64,000 bases of DNA from Streptomyces sp. MA5143a. Lineage in GTDB: Bacteria; Actinomycetota; Actinomycetes; Streptomycetales; Streptomycetaceae. Below, in pieces: positions 33,597 to 42,855 of this stretch; position 1 is the first letter of the stretch, and each line of letters begins with the position of its first letter. Location: positions 1 through 64,000 of the forward strand of contig NZ_OLMK01000094.1 of NCBI RefSeq assembly GCF_900290235.1, given 5' to 3'. A program made the position numbers and the translations under genes. Under the pieces are notes generated by a model that was given only the letters and a program-made list of their open reading frames with translations, was not told where the DNA came from and did no database searches.

Positions 33597-34466
33597 GTGT
33601 TCCGCAGCCGGTCCGCGCGCGCGGCCGTCGGCGCCGCGTTCGTCGCGGCCGTCGTCGTGCCGTTGACGGGCTGCGGCGACTCCGGGGCTCTGGTGAGCGC
33701 GGGCGCGACGCCCACCGCGAACGGCCCGACCCGGCTGTGGCCGGGGCAGCCGCCCGCCTCCTCCCCCGCCTACGACTTCGGCGAGGCCGACACCGAGGTG
33801 GTCAAGGGGGTCACCGCGCCCGGCGGCGACCTCCGGAAGGTGGACCCGGTGGCGGTCGTGCGCGCGGAGATCGCCGCGCACCCGGACGTGTACGCGCCCT
33901 CCACCGGGCCGTACCGCGGAACGGTCCGGCGCATGGCCGACTGCGGGCCGGGCGGCGACCGGGAGGAGTGCCCCGTCCTGGAGGCCTACTACCGGGACCT
34001 CACCGGCGACGGGCACGACGACCTGGTGCTGGGCTTCCGGCTGCTGCCGGGCAACCAGACGGCCGTGCGGATGTACACCTTGCGCAAGGGCCGGCTGGTG
34101 CAGGTGCTGGCCAACGACGACGCGGTGATCGCGGTGGAACTGGCCGGCCGTACGGTGATCATCCGGTCGCCCGCGGCGATCGAGGGTTACGAGTACCGCA
34201 CCCAGTGGAACTGGGACGACGAGCAGCGGGCGATGCTGCTCACCCGGGACGAGATCCTCCGGGTCGGGGGGTCGGCGGGGCCGTCCGGGAGCCCCGCCTC
34301 TTCGCGTGCGCCGTCCGCGTCGCCGTCCCGGTCGTCGTCCGCGTCGTCACCCACATCGTCCACCTCGTCCTCGCTGTCCACCTCGTCCTCGCTGTCCTTG
34401 TCGTTCTCGTCACCCTTGTCGTTCTTGTCGTCCTCGTCGTCCGTCCTGCCGGCGGAGGGCCCATGA
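33597..34466 (+). CDS. Lipoprotein coupled to a sensor kinase
   Basis: A 289-residue secreted lipoprotein. The signal peptide ends in lipobox LTGC, with Cys at about residue 26. The mature domain contains EAYYRDLTGDGHDDLVLGFR (an FG-GAP-like calcium-type loop) and ends in a long Ser-rich tail. The GTG at 33597 has AGGAG 4 bases upstream. Its TGA overlaps the ATG of the following histidine kinase by 4 bases. A sensing or signal-modulating role for the kinase is likely, as for the CseA and AfsQ-linked lipoproteins, but this is inference. Confidence 0.82.
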   Translation: MFRSRSARAAVGAAFVAAVVVPLTGCGDSGALVSAGATPTANGPTRLWPGQPPASSPAYDFGEADTEVVKGVTAPGGDLRKVDPVAVVRAEIAAHPDVYAPSTGPYRGTVRRMADCGPGGDREECPVLEAYYRDLTGDGHDDLVLGFRLLPGNQTAVRMYTLRKGRLVQVLANDDAVIAVELAGRTVIIRSPAAIEGYEYRTQWNWDDEQRAMLLTRDEILRVGGSAGPSGSPASSRAPSASPSRSSSASSPTSSTSSSLSTSSSLSLSFSSPLSFLSSSSSVLPAEGP

Positions 34467-35746
34467 AGTCCGGCGGAGGGCTCGGGACGCGCGCCCCGGG
34501 GAGGCGACCGGGGCTGCGTCGGCGGGCCGCCTCGCTCACCTGGAAGGCGCTGGCCTTCATCACCGTCATGTGCTGCGGTCTGGCCGCGCTGCTCGGTGCC
34601 CTCGTGCATGTCTCCGTGACCAACCAGACGGTCAGCGACGCCCGCTCACGGGCCCTCGGCCGGCTGGAGAGCGCGACCCGGGCGTACGAGGCGGGGAACC
34701 GGCTCCCGCCGGACGCCGAGGTCGATCCGCCGGGGCTGCCGCGGTCGCTGCGCGCGCTGGCGGAGAGCGGGCGGCGCGGCACGATGGTCGGCGTCGTCGA
34801 CGGCCACCCCACGATGTGGGCGGCGACCCCCGCCGACGGCCGCGCGCTCGCCGTACGGCTCGACTACGCGCAGAGCGCGGACACGATCGAGGCGCTCGAC
34901 CGGGCCATCCTGGGCTCGTCGGCGCTGGCGATCGGGGTGACGCTGACGCTGGGCGCGCTCGGCGTCACCCGGGTCACCCGACGGCTGCGCACGACCTCCC
35001 AGGTGGCGCGGCGGATCAGCGCGGGCGACCTGGACGCCCGGGTCGGTGATCCCCGGACGACGGATCCGGCGCGGTACCGGGACGAGGTGGCGGCGGTGGC
35101 CGCGGCGCTGGACACGATGGCGTCGACGCTCCAGCGGAAGCTGCTCAGCGAGCAGCGGTTCACGGCGGACGTGGCGCACGAGCTGCGGACGCCGCTGACG
35201 GGACTGCACGCGGCGGCCGAACTGCTGCCGCCGGGGCGGCCGACGGAGCTGGTGCGGGACCGGGTGGCCGCGTTGCGGACACTGACCGAGGACCTGCTGG
35301 AGATCTCCCGCCTGGAGACGGGGAGCGAGCGGCTGGACCTGGAGGACGTCCGGTTGGGCGTGCTGGCGGAGCGGGTGGCCGCGCACGCCGGTGCCGGCAC
35401 GCAGGTGTGCGTCGTCGAGGACAGCTGTGTGGAGACCGACCGGCGACGGCTGGAGCGGGTGTTGGGGAACCTGGTGGCCAACGCGCACCGCCACGGGGCG
35501 CCTCCCGTGGTGCTCACCGTGGACGGGCCGGTGGTGACCGTGCGGGACCACGGGAACGGGTTCCCGGAGTACCTCGTCGCCGACGGGCCGCAGCGGTTCC
35601 GCACGGAGGGCTCCGCCAAGGGGCACGGGCTGGGGCTGACGATCGCCGTGGGGCAGGCGGAGGTGCTGGGGGCGGAGCTGGAGTTCTCGAACGCCTCCGA
35701 CGGGGGCGCGAGGGCCGCGTTGCGGCTGCCCAAGAGCGAGGACTGA
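34463..35746 (+). CDS. Sensor histidine kinase without an adjacent response regulator
   Basis: A 427-residue membrane kinase. Two membrane helices (LAFITVMCCGLAALLGALV and SALAIGVTLTLGALGV) flank a periplasmic domain of about 80 residues. HAMP follows (RRISAGDLDARVGDP), then the HisKA box FTADVAHELRTPLTGLHAAA with the phospho-His. The ATPase motifs are NLVANAHRHG, VRDHGNGFPE and GHGLGLTIAVGQ. It overlaps the lipoprotein gene (ATGA), so the two are coupled. The next gene encodes a small SH3 protein, and no receiver protein lies within several kilobases on either side. Confidence 0.9.
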   Translation: MKSGGGLGTRAPGRRPGLRRRAASLTWKALAFITVMCCGLAALLGALVHVSVTNQTVSDARSRALGRLESATRAYEAGNRLPPDAEVDPPGLPRSLRALAESGRRGTMVGVVDGHPTMWAATPADGRALAVRLDYAQSADTIEALDRAILGSSALAIGVTLTLGALGVTRVTRRLRTTSQVARRISAGDLDARVGDPRTTDPARYRDEVAAVAAALDTMASTLQRKLLSEQRFTADVAHELRTPLTGLHAAAELLPPGRPTELVRDRVAALRTLTEDLLEISRLETGSERLDLEDVRLGVLAERVAAHAGAGTQVCVVEDSCVETDRRRLERVLGNLVANAHRHGAPPVVLTVDGPVVTVRDHGNGFPEYLVADGPQRFRTEGSAKGHGLGLTIAVGQAEVLGAELEFSNASDGGARAALRLPKSED

Positions 35747-35859
35747 CAGCTCCTCAGAGTGCGGCGCTGCTCCGATGGCCCAACGCAGAAGGCGTCCTGC
35801 TCCCCCTCCTCCTAACGTGGCGATTAGTCAGCTTCGCCCCCTTTCTGGAGGAGCATCAC

Positions 35860-36216
35860 ATGTCCCTGCGGATTCTGCTCATGCGATTCGGCATAGCCGC
35901 CGCCGGTGGCGCTCTCGTGGCGCTCGCGGCCACCACCCCCGCCGCCGCCGACGACGAACGGGGCCTCGCCGGCCCCACCAAGAAGACCGTCAAGGGGCAG
36001 GTCACGGCCCGCTCCGGACTGATCCTGCGCAGCGCGCCGAACCGCGGTGGCGCGGTCATCCGGGTCGCGCCGTACGGCGAGATCGTCTCCATCTTCTGCC
36101 GGACCACGGGCCAGAGCATCGACGGCAACCGCTACTGGTACCTGCTCACCGACGGCACCTGGGCCTGGGGGTCGGCCCGCTACATCGACGCGCGGAAGAC
36201 GCCACGCTGGTGCTGA
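35860..36216 (+). CDS. Small secreted SH3-domain protein
   Basis: A 118-residue exported protein. The signal peptide MSLRILLMRFGIAAAGGALV ends near TTPAAADDE. The mature part is one bacterial SH3 domain, SGLILRSAPNRGGAVIRVAP and WYLLTDGTWAWGSARYI, probably binding wall peptides. GGAGGAG lies 6 bases before the ATG. It lies between the kinase and the RodA-type gene. Two Cys residues (IFCRTTG and C-terminal RWC) could form a disulfide. Confidence 0.82.
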   Translation: MSLRILLMRFGIAAAGGALVALAATTPAAADDERGLAGPTKKTVKGQVTARSGLILRSAPNRGGAVIRVAPYGEIVSIFCRTTGQSIDGNRYWYLLTDGTWAWGSARYIDARKTPRWC

Positions 36217-36264
36217 GTTGAGCGACACGGCGCACAAGACATTCCATTTGGGTAAGTTCCGGAC

Positions 36265-37650
36265 ATGACCACCAAGGCCGGAACGACCCTGGCGGCGGGT
36301 CCGGCGGACCCGTCCCCGCCCGCCGTTCGCCTCCCCCGGCGCAGAGGCGTCGAGTTCAGCCTCGTCGTCATGGCCGTCCTGCTCTCCGTGTACGGCTACT
36401 GCGCCGTCGGCCTCGCGAAGAACGGCACCGTCCCGCCCGGCGCCGCCGATTACGGCGCCGGGCTCGGCGTGCTCGCGCTGCTGGCCCATCTGGCGGTGCG
36501 GCTGCGGGCGCGGTACGCCGATCCGCTGCTGCTGCCGATCGCGGTGCTGCTGAACGGGCTGGGACTGGTGCTGATCCACCGGCTGGACCTGGAGACCCCG
36601 GCCGACCAGGCGGCACCCGCCCAGCTGAACTGGTCGGCACTGGGCATCGGGCTGTTCATCGTGGTCATGGTCCTGCTGCGGGACCACCGGGTGCTCCAGC
36701 GGTACGCGTACGTCTCGGTGGTGGGCGCGCTGGTGCTGCTGGCGCTGCCGATCCTCTTCCCGCCCGTGAACGGTGCCCGGATCTGGGTGCGGATCGCCGG
36801 ATTCTCCCTCCAGCCCGGCGAGTTCGCGAAGGTGCTGCTGGCGCTGTTCTTCGCCAGCTATCTCGCGGCCAACCGCAACGCGCTGGCGTACGCCGGGCGA
36901 CAGATCTGGCGGTTCAAGCGCCTCCAGTTGCCGACGGGGCGGGTGCTCGGGCCGATCGTCACGATCTGGCTGCTGAGCGTCGGGGTGCTGGTCCTGGAGC
37001 GGGACCTGGGCACCTCGCTGCTGTTCTTCGGCCTGTTCGTCATCCTGCTGTACGTCGCCACGGGCCGTACCGGCTGGATCGCGGTGGGACTGCTGCTCGC
37101 GGGGGTGGGCGCGGTGGCCGTCGGCTGGCTGGAACCGCATGTGCACGTCCGGGTGGAGGACTGGCTGCACCCGTTCGCGTCCATCGAGGCGGGCCACGGT
37201 CCCAACCAACTCGCGCAGTCGCTCTTCGCGTTCGCGGCCGGGGGGCTGCTCGGCACCGGGCTGGGTCTCGGCGAGTCGATCCTGATCGGCTTCGCCGCCA
37301 AGTCGGACTTCATCCTGGCCACGGCGGGCGAGGAGCTGGGCCTGGTCGGGCTGTCGGCGATCTTCCTGCTCTACGCCCTGCTGGTGGAGCGCGGCTACCG
37401 CGCCGGTCTCGCCCTGCGCGACCCCTTCGGGCGGCTGCTCGCCATCGGTCTGGCCTCGATCATCGCCCTCCAGGTCTTCGTGATCGCGGGCGGCGTGACC
37501 GGGCTGATCCCGCTGACCGGCATGGCCATGCCCTTCCTGGCCCAGGGCGGCTCCTCGGTCGTCACCAACTGGATCATCGTGGCCCTGCTGATGCGGCTGA
37601 GCGACTCGGCCCGCCGGCAGTACGAGGGCCCGGAAGGGAAGGGCGCGTGA
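36265..37650 (+). CDS. FtsW/RodA/SpoVE-family peptidoglycan glycosyltransferase
   Basis: SEDS protein of 461 residues with about twelve membrane helices. SEDS proteins polymerise glycan strands from lipid II together with a class B PBP. Family motifs are seen: NGARIWVRIAGFSLQPGEFAK, LERDLGTSLLFFGLF, the large outer loop WLHPFASIEAGHGPNQLAQS, and GVTGLIPLTGMAMPFLAQGG. The stop overlaps the GTG of the PBP gene (GTGA), so the pair is translationally coupled. Streptomyces have several such pairs. This one is separate from the division ftsW and the mre rodA, and its role in growth or sporulation cannot be read from the sequence. Confidence 0.93.
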   Translation: MTTKAGTTLAAGPADPSPPAVRLPRRRGVEFSLVVMAVLLSVYGYCAVGLAKNGTVPPGAADYGAGLGVLALLAHLAVRLRARYADPLLLPIAVLLNGLGLVLIHRLDLETPADQAAPAQLNWSALGIGLFIVVMVLLRDHRVLQRYAYVSVVGALVLLALPILFPPVNGARIWVRIAGFSLQPGEFAKVLLALFFASYLAANRNALAYAGRQIWRFKRLQLPTGRVLGPIVTIWLLSVGVLVLERDLGTSLLFFGLFVILLYVATGRTGWIAVGLLLAGVGAVAVGWLEPHVHVRVEDWLHPFASIEAGHGPNQLAQSLFAFAAGGLLGTGLGLGESILIGFAAKSDFILATAGEELGLVGLSAIFLLYALLVERGYRAGLALRDPFGRLLAIGLASIIALQVFVIAGGVTGLIPLTGMAMPFLAQGGSSVVTNWIIVALLMRLSDSARRQYEGPEGKGA

Positions 37651-39110
37651 CCAAGTACATCCGCCGTGCCGCCGCGCTGTGCGCCCTGCTGCTCGTCGCC
37701 CTCCTGGTCAACGCCACCCGCGTGCAGGTCCTCCAGGCCCGTGCCTACGACGCCAATCCCGCCAACCGCCGCCCCGAGATCGCCCGTTGGAGCCAGCCGC
37801 GGGGGAACATCCTGGTCGGCGGCCGGCCCGTCACCGGTTCGAAGGACACGGGAGAGCAGCTCCGCTACGAACGGACCTACCGGGACGGCCCGTTGTACGC
37901 GCCGGTCACGGGCTTCGCCTCGCAGGTGTACGGGACGACGCTGCTGGAGCACGCCGAGAACCCCCTCCTCGACGGCAGTGACCCGATGCTGTCCTTCCTG
38001 CCGCTGTGGAACGACATCACCCGCGACCAGAACGCCGGCGGCGAGGTCGTCACCACCGTCGACGCGGCGGCGCAACGGGCGGCCTACCGGGGGCTGGGCA
38101 CCCGCCGGGGCGCGGTCGTGGCCCTCGAACCGGCCACCGGGCGCGTCCTGACGCTGGTGTCCCGCCCCTCGTACGACCCCGGACTGCTCTCCGGGAACGG
38201 CCCCTCGGTGGCGCGGGCCTGGGCACGGCTCAACGGGGACGAGGGCAAGCCCATGCTCAACCGGGCGGTGCGGCAGACCTATCCGCCGGGCTCCACCTTC
38301 AAGGTGGTGACGGCCGCCGCCGCGCTGGACGCCGGGGTCGTCGAGGATGTCGACGCCCCGACCCGCTCGCCCGCCCCCTACACCCTGCCGGGCACCACCA
38401 CCTCCCTCGCGAACGAGGTCGAGGGCTGCGAGAACGCCTCGCTGCGGTACGCCTTCGAGTGGTCCTGCAACACGGTGTTCGCGAAACTCGGTGTGGACGT
38501 CGGCCTCGGCCCCATGAGGGACACGGCCCGCGCCTTCGGCTTCAACGACTCGGGGGTGCGCATCCCGTTCTCCGTGGCGCCGAGCAGCTTCGACACCCAC
38601 ATGGACCGGGCCCAGCTCGCCCTGTCCTCCATCGGCCAGTTCGACACCCGGGCCACGCCGCTACAGATGGCGATGGTCACGGCGGCCGTCGCCAACGGGG
38701 GCACCGTCAGGTCGCCGTACCTCATCGAGCGCACCACCACGGCCGACGGCCGCACCGTCTCCACCGTCGGCACCCGGACCTTCCGCCAGGCGATGACCTC
38801 GACGACCGCGAGACGGCTGCGCGAACTGATGCTCGGGGTCGTCACCGACGGCACCGGCGGCAAGGCCCGTATCCGGGGCGCCGCCGTCGGCGGCAAGACC
38901 GGCACCGCCCAGCACGGCCTCGGCAACTCCGGCACCCCGTACGCCTGGTTCATCGGCTGGGCCCAGTCCCATGACGCACTGGAGCCCGAAGTGGCCGTGG
39001 CGGTGGTGGTCGAGGACGCGGACGCGGTACGGGGCGAGATCAGCGGCGGCGGGGACGCCGCCCCGATCGCACGGGACGTGATGAGGGCGGTACTGAAGAG
39101 GGCCGGGTGA
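37647..39110 (+). CDS. Class B penicillin-binding protein (transpeptidase)
   Basis: A 487-residue transpeptidase anchored by one N-terminal helix (AALCALLLVALLVNATRV). The catalytic motifs are SxxK in YPPGSTFKVVTAA, SxN in SCNTVFAK and KTG in GGKTGTAQHG. The N-terminal module is short (SQPRGNILVGGRPV, then YAPVTGFASQVYG), as in the actinobacterial PbpA group. It is coupled to the SEDS gene by a GTGA overlap, so together they make a glycan polymerase-crosslinker unit. Beta-lactams should acylate the Ser of STFK. Confidence 0.95.
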   Translation: MTKYIRRAAALCALLLVALLVNATRVQVLQARAYDANPANRRPEIARWSQPRGNILVGGRPVTGSKDTGEQLRYERTYRDGPLYAPVTGFASQVYGTTLLEHAENPLLDGSDPMLSFLPLWNDITRDQNAGGEVVTTVDAAAQRAAYRGLGTRRGAVVALEPATGRVLTLVSRPSYDPGLLSGNGPSVARAWARLNGDEGKPMLNRAVRQTYPPGSTFKVVTAAAALDAGVVEDVDAPTRSPAPYTLPGTTTSLANEVEGCENASLRYAFEWSCNTVFAKLGVDVGLGPMRDTARAFGFNDSGVRIPFSVAPSSFDTHMDRAQLALSSIGQFDTRATPLQMAMVTAAVANGGTVRSPYLIERTTTADGRTVSTVGTRTFRQAMTSTTARRLRELMLGVVTDGTGGKARIRGAAVGGKTGTAQHGLGNSGTPYAWFIGWAQSHDALEPEVAVAVVVEDADAVRGEISGGGDAAPIARDVMRAVLKRAG

Positions 39111-39170
39111 GTGTCCGCCTGCTGAGATAACGGGTGTCTCCCGCGAGACGCCCGACCTATCGTCCGGTTC

Positions 39171-39680
39171 ATGACCGCCGTCGCGTACGAACTCGCCCAG
39201 GTGAACATCGCCCGCCTGAAAGCCCCCCTCGATTCGCCCCTGCTGAAGGACTTCGTCGACGCGCTGGACCCCGTGAACGCCGTGGCGGACGCCGCCCCCG
39301 GCTTCGTCTGGCGTCTGCAGAGCGAGTCGGGCAACGCCACGGACGTCCCCGTCCTCGGGGACGCGTGGCTGATCGTCAATCTGACGTCGTGGCAGGACAT
39401 CGACGCCCTGACCACGTTCATGTACCAGGGGCGGCACCGGGAGCTGCTGGCCCGCCGCAGGGAGTGGTTCGAGCGGCCGACGGAGGCGGTCACCGCCCTG
39501 TGGTGGGTGCCGGCCGGCCACCGCCCCTCCGTCGCCGAGGCGGAGGAACGGCTCCTGCACCTCAGGGCGCACGGCCCGACGCCGTACGCCTTCACCCTGC
39601 GGACGACGTTCCCGGCGGGCCCGGCGGAGCCGCACGGGGGGCCGGCCACCGAGCCGGAAGCCGGGGTCACCGTCGGCTGA
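39171..39680 (+). CDS. DUF3291 domain protein
   Basis: A 169-residue protein of the DUF3291 (dimeric alpha-beta barrel-like) family: MTAVAYELAQVNIARLKAPL, FVWRLQSESGNATDV, WQDIDALTTFMYQGRHRELL and ALWWVPAGHRPSVAEAEERL. The fold resembles monooxygenase-like heme or cofactor-binding barrels, but no activity is known to me. The C-terminal 20 residues are Gly/Pro-rich. It follows the PBP gene by 60 bases and converges with the next gene. Confidence 0.8.
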   Translation: MTAVAYELAQVNIARLKAPLDSPLLKDFVDALDPVNAVADAAPGFVWRLQSESGNATDVPVLGDAWLIVNLTSWQDIDALTTFMYQGRHRELLARRREWFERPTEAVTALWWVPAGHRPSVAEAEERLLHLRAHGPTPYAFTLRTTFPAGPAEPHGGPATEPEAGVTVG

Positions 39681-39704
39681 CGCCGCCGCGACCGGGGGCG
39701 GGGG

Positions 39705-40379
39705 TCAGCGGATCGGCCGACGCATGTCGTCCCGCACCCGCAGGGTCGGCTCGGCGCTCGCCTCCAGGTCCACCTTGTCCGGGTCCTCGCTGGTCAGCGC
39801 GGGGTCGACCACCAGGACCATCACCCCGGTGTCGCCGTCGTTCCAGGCGCACTGCGGACCCACCGTCCGCGCCCCGAGGTCCTGCCGGGCGAGAAGCCGG
39901 CAGGTCACGGTGGTGTCGGAACCGGAGGGACGGAAGTCGCGGGGCGGCACGGCGATCTCGGTGCCGTCGGCCCCGGCGGCACGCTCCAGCATCGTGTCGC
40001 GCGCCCCGCCGGGGTCCGCGAAGCGGCCGTACAGGCCCGAGATCGACAACTGCCCGCCACGGTTCACCGGTGTGTACGTGGCGACGGCCGCCTCGACGTC
40101 CCGGCCGCCCAGGGTGCGCCCGGCGTCCCGCGCGAAGGCACCGTCGGACGCGTCGGAGTAGTCCCGCTCCAGCTCGTACGCGCCGTCCAGGAGCTTCGGG
40201 GGCAGCGTCAGCCGGTACTCGGCGTCCGGGTAGGCGGCGTCGGAGCCGCCCTGGAGGACCACGAACGCGGCCCCGCCCACCGCCAGCAGGGCGACGGCCC
40301 CGCCCACGAACCCGAGGACGAGCCCGATCCGGCGCCCGCGCGCGGGCGGGGACGGCGGGGGCAGGGGCGGAGGAGGCAT
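39705..40379 (-). CDS. Single-pass membrane protein with extracytoplasmic domain, function unknown
   Basis: About 224 residues. A short Pro-rich cytoplasmic part (MPPPPLPPPSPPARGRRI) leads to one helix (GLVLGFVGGAVALLAVGGAA), then an outer domain with SDAAYPDAEYRLTLPPKLL, two Cys (VTCRLLAR and GPQCAWND) and an acidic end. The ATG at 40379 is preferred because the reading frame upstream (to 40583) has no ribosome site and reads as noncoding. It resembles Streptomyces lipoprotein-like membrane proteins of unknown role. It is divergent from the diiron protein. Confidence 0.6.
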   Translation of the reverse strand: MPPPPLPPPSPPARGRRIGLVLGFVGGAVALLAVGGAAFVVLQGGSDAAYPDAEYRLTLPPKLLDGAYELERDYSDASDGAFARDAGRTLGGRDVEAAVATYTPVNRGGQLSISGLYGRFADPGGARDTMLERAAGADGTEIAVPPRDFRPSGSDTTVTCRLLARQDLGARTVGPQCAWNDGDTGVMVLVVDPALTSEDPDKVDLEASAEPTLRVRDDMRRPIR

Positions 40380-40650
40380 GGACACCCCGGGCAAGCTACT
40401 CAGCCGCCGGCCCGCGCAGGAGACCCCGGCGTCTTCCCCGAGCGCCTCTTCACCGACAGTTCCGGCCGCGTTCGCTCCGCCGTCGCCGCATGCGCCCGAC
40501 CGGTCCGCCGACGCCGCGCGGACCCCACCGGTAGACGTGTCGTCAACAAGTCTCGCGCAGGGGATTGACGCTCTTGCTGACAAGTAGTCTCATAAGCGAT
40601 GACCGCCGGTAACTGACCGAAAATCCCCGTACGACGAGGTGGGAACAGCC

Positions 40651-41589
40651 ATGACGACGGTGACCTCGGTGTCCGAGGCGGAGGTGCTCCGTGACGCCCT
40701 CGGCCTGCTCAAGGACCGTGAGCAGGTGGCCGAGCGCCTGCTCGCCTCCTCGGCGAAGCACTCCTTCGACCCGGACAAGGAGCTGGACTGGGACGCGCCC
40801 TTCGAGCCGGGGAAGTGGTTCTGGCCGCCCGAGCTGGTGTCGCTGTACGGGACGCCGATGTGGCGGCGGATGTCGGAGGAGCAGCGGATCGCCCTGTCCC
40901 AGCACGAGGCGGCCGCGCTGGCCTCGCTCGGCATCTGGTTCGAGATCATCCTCATGCAGCTGCTCGTACGGCACATCTACGACAAGGCGGCGACCAGCGC
41001 GCATGTGCGCTACGCGCTGACCGAGATCGAGGACGAGTGCCGGCACTCGAAGATGTTCGCCCGGCTGATCAGCAAGGGCCAAACCCCGTACTACCCGGTG
41101 AGCCGTACGCACCAGAACCTGGGGCGGGTCTTCAAGACGATCTCCACGACCCCCGGGTCCTTCACGGCGACCCTCCTCGGGGAGGAGATCCTCGACTGGA
41201 TGCAGCGACTGACGTTCCCGGACGAGCGGGTCCAGCCGCTCGTCCGCGGGGTGACCCGGATCCATGTGGTCGAGGAGGCCCGGCACGTGCGGTACGCCCG
41301 CGAGGAGCTGCGCCGGCAGATGGTGACGGCGCCCCGGCTGTCCCGCAGCTTCACGCGGGTCACCTCCGGTGAGTTCGCCCGGGTCTTCTCCGTGGCGTTC
41401 ATCAATCCCGACGTCTACACCAACGTCGGCCTCGACCAGCGCGAGGCGCTCGCGCAGGTCCGCGCGAGCGCGCACCGGCGGGACATCATGCAGACGGGGG
41501 CGCGCCGGCTGACGGACTTCCTGGACGACATCGGGGTGCTCCGGGGTGTGGGGCGGCGGATGTGGAAGTCCTCGGGGCTGCTGGGGTAG
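40651..41589 (+). CDS. AurF-type diiron oxygenase family protein
   Basis: A 312-residue helical ferritin-like protein related to p-aminobenzoate N-oxygenase AurF. Helices carry likely iron ligands in LSQHEAAALASLGIWFEIIL, LTEIEDECRHSKMF and IHVVEEARHVRYAREEL, so the ExxH pattern occurs twice. GGGAA lies 6 bases before ATG 40651. A TetR regulator gene follows 210 bases downstream on the same strand. No pathway genes lie beside it, so the amine or other substrate is unknown. Confidence 0.82.
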   Translation: MTTVTSVSEAEVLRDALGLLKDREQVAERLLASSAKHSFDPDKELDWDAPFEPGKWFWPPELVSLYGTPMWRRMSEEQRIALSQHEAAALASLGIWFEIILMQLLVRHIYDKAATSAHVRYALTEIEDECRHSKMFARLISKGQTPYYPVSRTHQNLGRVFKTISTTPGSFTATLLGEEILDWMQRLTFPDERVQPLVRGVTRIHVVEEARHVRYAREELRRQMVTAPRLSRSFTRVTSGEFARVFSVAFINPDVYTNVGLDQREALAQVRASAHRRDIMQTGARRLTDFLDDIGVLRGVGRRMWKSSGLLG

Positions 41590-41689
41590 GCGGTAGGGCG
41601 CCGCATGACTCGGGGGCACGGGTTCGTCGACGACTGAGGGTGAGTGGGGGCCTCCCGAAAAGCACGGGGCGCAGCCCCGGGCGCGTTTC

Positions 41690-41724
41690 AGGGGCGCGGG
41701 GAACTGCGCGAGAAACCACGACGA
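41690..41724. repeat. Copy of the dispersed GCGCGGGGAACTGCGCG repeat
   Basis: Reads GCGCGGGGAACTGCGCG plus GAGAAACCACGACG on the + strand. A short hairpin GGGGC-GCA-GCCCC (41667-41677) precedes it. It sits 100 bases after the diiron gene, where a terminator is expected. Two further copies are at 8331 and 62501. Confidence 0.65.
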
Positions 41725-41799
41725 ACCCGCACCCGCCAACGCACCCCCGGCCCCGTGCTGGAACGCGCCCGACCCCCGTCACACGACTACCCTGCCGGT

Positions 41800-42525
41800 A
41801 TGACGTCCGAGGCCCCCACCCGCGCGTACCGCCGCCTGAGCGTCGAGGAGCGGCGCAGTCAGCTCCTCGACGCGGCCCTGGAACTCTTCGCGCACAACGC
41901 CCCGGAGGACGTCTCCCTCGACGACGTCGCGGAGGCGGCCGGGGTCTCCCGCCCCCTCGTCTACCGCTACTTCCCCGGCGGCAAGCAGCAGCTCTACGAG
42001 GCCGCCCTCCGCTCGGCCGCCGAGGAGCTGGAGCACTGCTTCGACGAGCCCGCCGAGGGCCCCCTGACCGCCCGGCTGTCCCGCGCCCTCGACCGGTATC
42101 TGACCTTCGTCGCCGGGCACGACGCCGGTTTCAGCGCCCTGCTCCAGGGCGGCAGCGTCGTGGAGACGTCACGGGCGACGGCCATCGTGGACGGTGTGCG
42201 GCGGGCCGCCGCGGAGCACATCCTGCGGCATCTGGAGGTCGCGGAGCCCGACCTCCGGCTGCGGATGACGGTCCGGATGTGGATCACCGCCGTGGAGGCC
42301 GCCTCCCTCATCTGGCTCGACGAGGGCAAGCAGCCGGACGTGGCGGAGCTGCGGGACTGGCTCGTGGAGCAGTTCGTCGCCTGTGTCATCGTCACCGCCG
42401 GCCGGGACCCGCAGACCGCGGCCGCCGTGCGCGGCGCCCTCGCGATGGAGGCCGCGGAGGGTGCCGTCGGCGCTCTGGCCCGCCGGGTCCTGCCCGTGGT
42501 CGGCGACGCCGCCCACCTGCTGTGA
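41800..42525 (+). CDS. TetR-family transcriptional regulator
   Basis: A 241-residue TetR-type repressor. The N-terminal helix-turn-helix is LLDAALELFAHNAPEDVSLD plus VAEAAGVSRPLVYRYFPGGK. The ligand domain from about residue 75 is rich in Ala/Leu/Glu. ATG at 41800 is chosen because the helix-turn-helix begins shortly after; the frame upstream runs through the dispersed repeat and is not coding. No palindromic operator is evident just upstream. It may regulate the adjacent diiron gene or itself. Confidence 0.9.
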   Translation: MTSEAPTRAYRRLSVEERRSQLLDAALELFAHNAPEDVSLDDVAEAAGVSRPLVYRYFPGGKQQLYEAALRSAAEELEHCFDEPAEGPLTARLSRALDRYLTFVAGHDAGFSALLQGGSVVETSRATAIVDGVRRAAAEHILRHLEVAEPDLRLRMTVRMWITAVEAASLIWLDEGKQPDVAELRDWLVEQFVACVIVTAGRDPQTAAAVRGALAMEAAEGAVGALARRVLPVVGDAAHLL

Positions 42526-42549
42526 CACCGGTCCTGTGACACTGGTCGG

Positions 42550-42855
42550 GTGAAGACACAGGACACCCCTTTCGTCGGCGGCCCCCTGGACGGGCGCGTC
42601 CTGCCGGTGCTGCTCGGCATCACCGGGCACCCGCCGAAGACGTACCGGGTCCCCGTGCCCGATCCGGCGGGCGGACCCGACACGGTGCTCGTGTACCGCA
42701 GGGTCGACGCCGGGCGGGGCGGGTTCATGCAGCAGCTGTGGACGTACGAGTACGCGCCGGACGCGGACCCGGGCCGGGGCCCGAAGTGGCCGTGGTCGGG
42801 GCCGCGACGGCAATCCGCCACGCCGCCCGAGCGGCCGCCGTCCCCCGACGAGTGA
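42550..42855 (+). CDS. Small protein of unknown function
   Basis: A 101-residue protein starting at GTG 42550, 24 bases after the TetR stop, so probably cotranscribed. It reads MKTQDTPFVGGPLDGRVLPV, then TYRVPVPDPAGGPDTVLVYR, ending in a Pro/Arg-rich disordered tail. No membrane segment or Cys is seen. The N-terminus is reminiscent of short domain proteins with the motif FVGGPLDGR, but I know no function. Confidence 0.6.
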   Translation: MKTQDTPFVGGPLDGRVLPVLLGITGHPPKTYRVPVPDPAGGPDTVLVYRRVDAGRGGFMQQLWTYEYAPDADPGRGPKWPWSGPRRQSATPPERPPSPDE

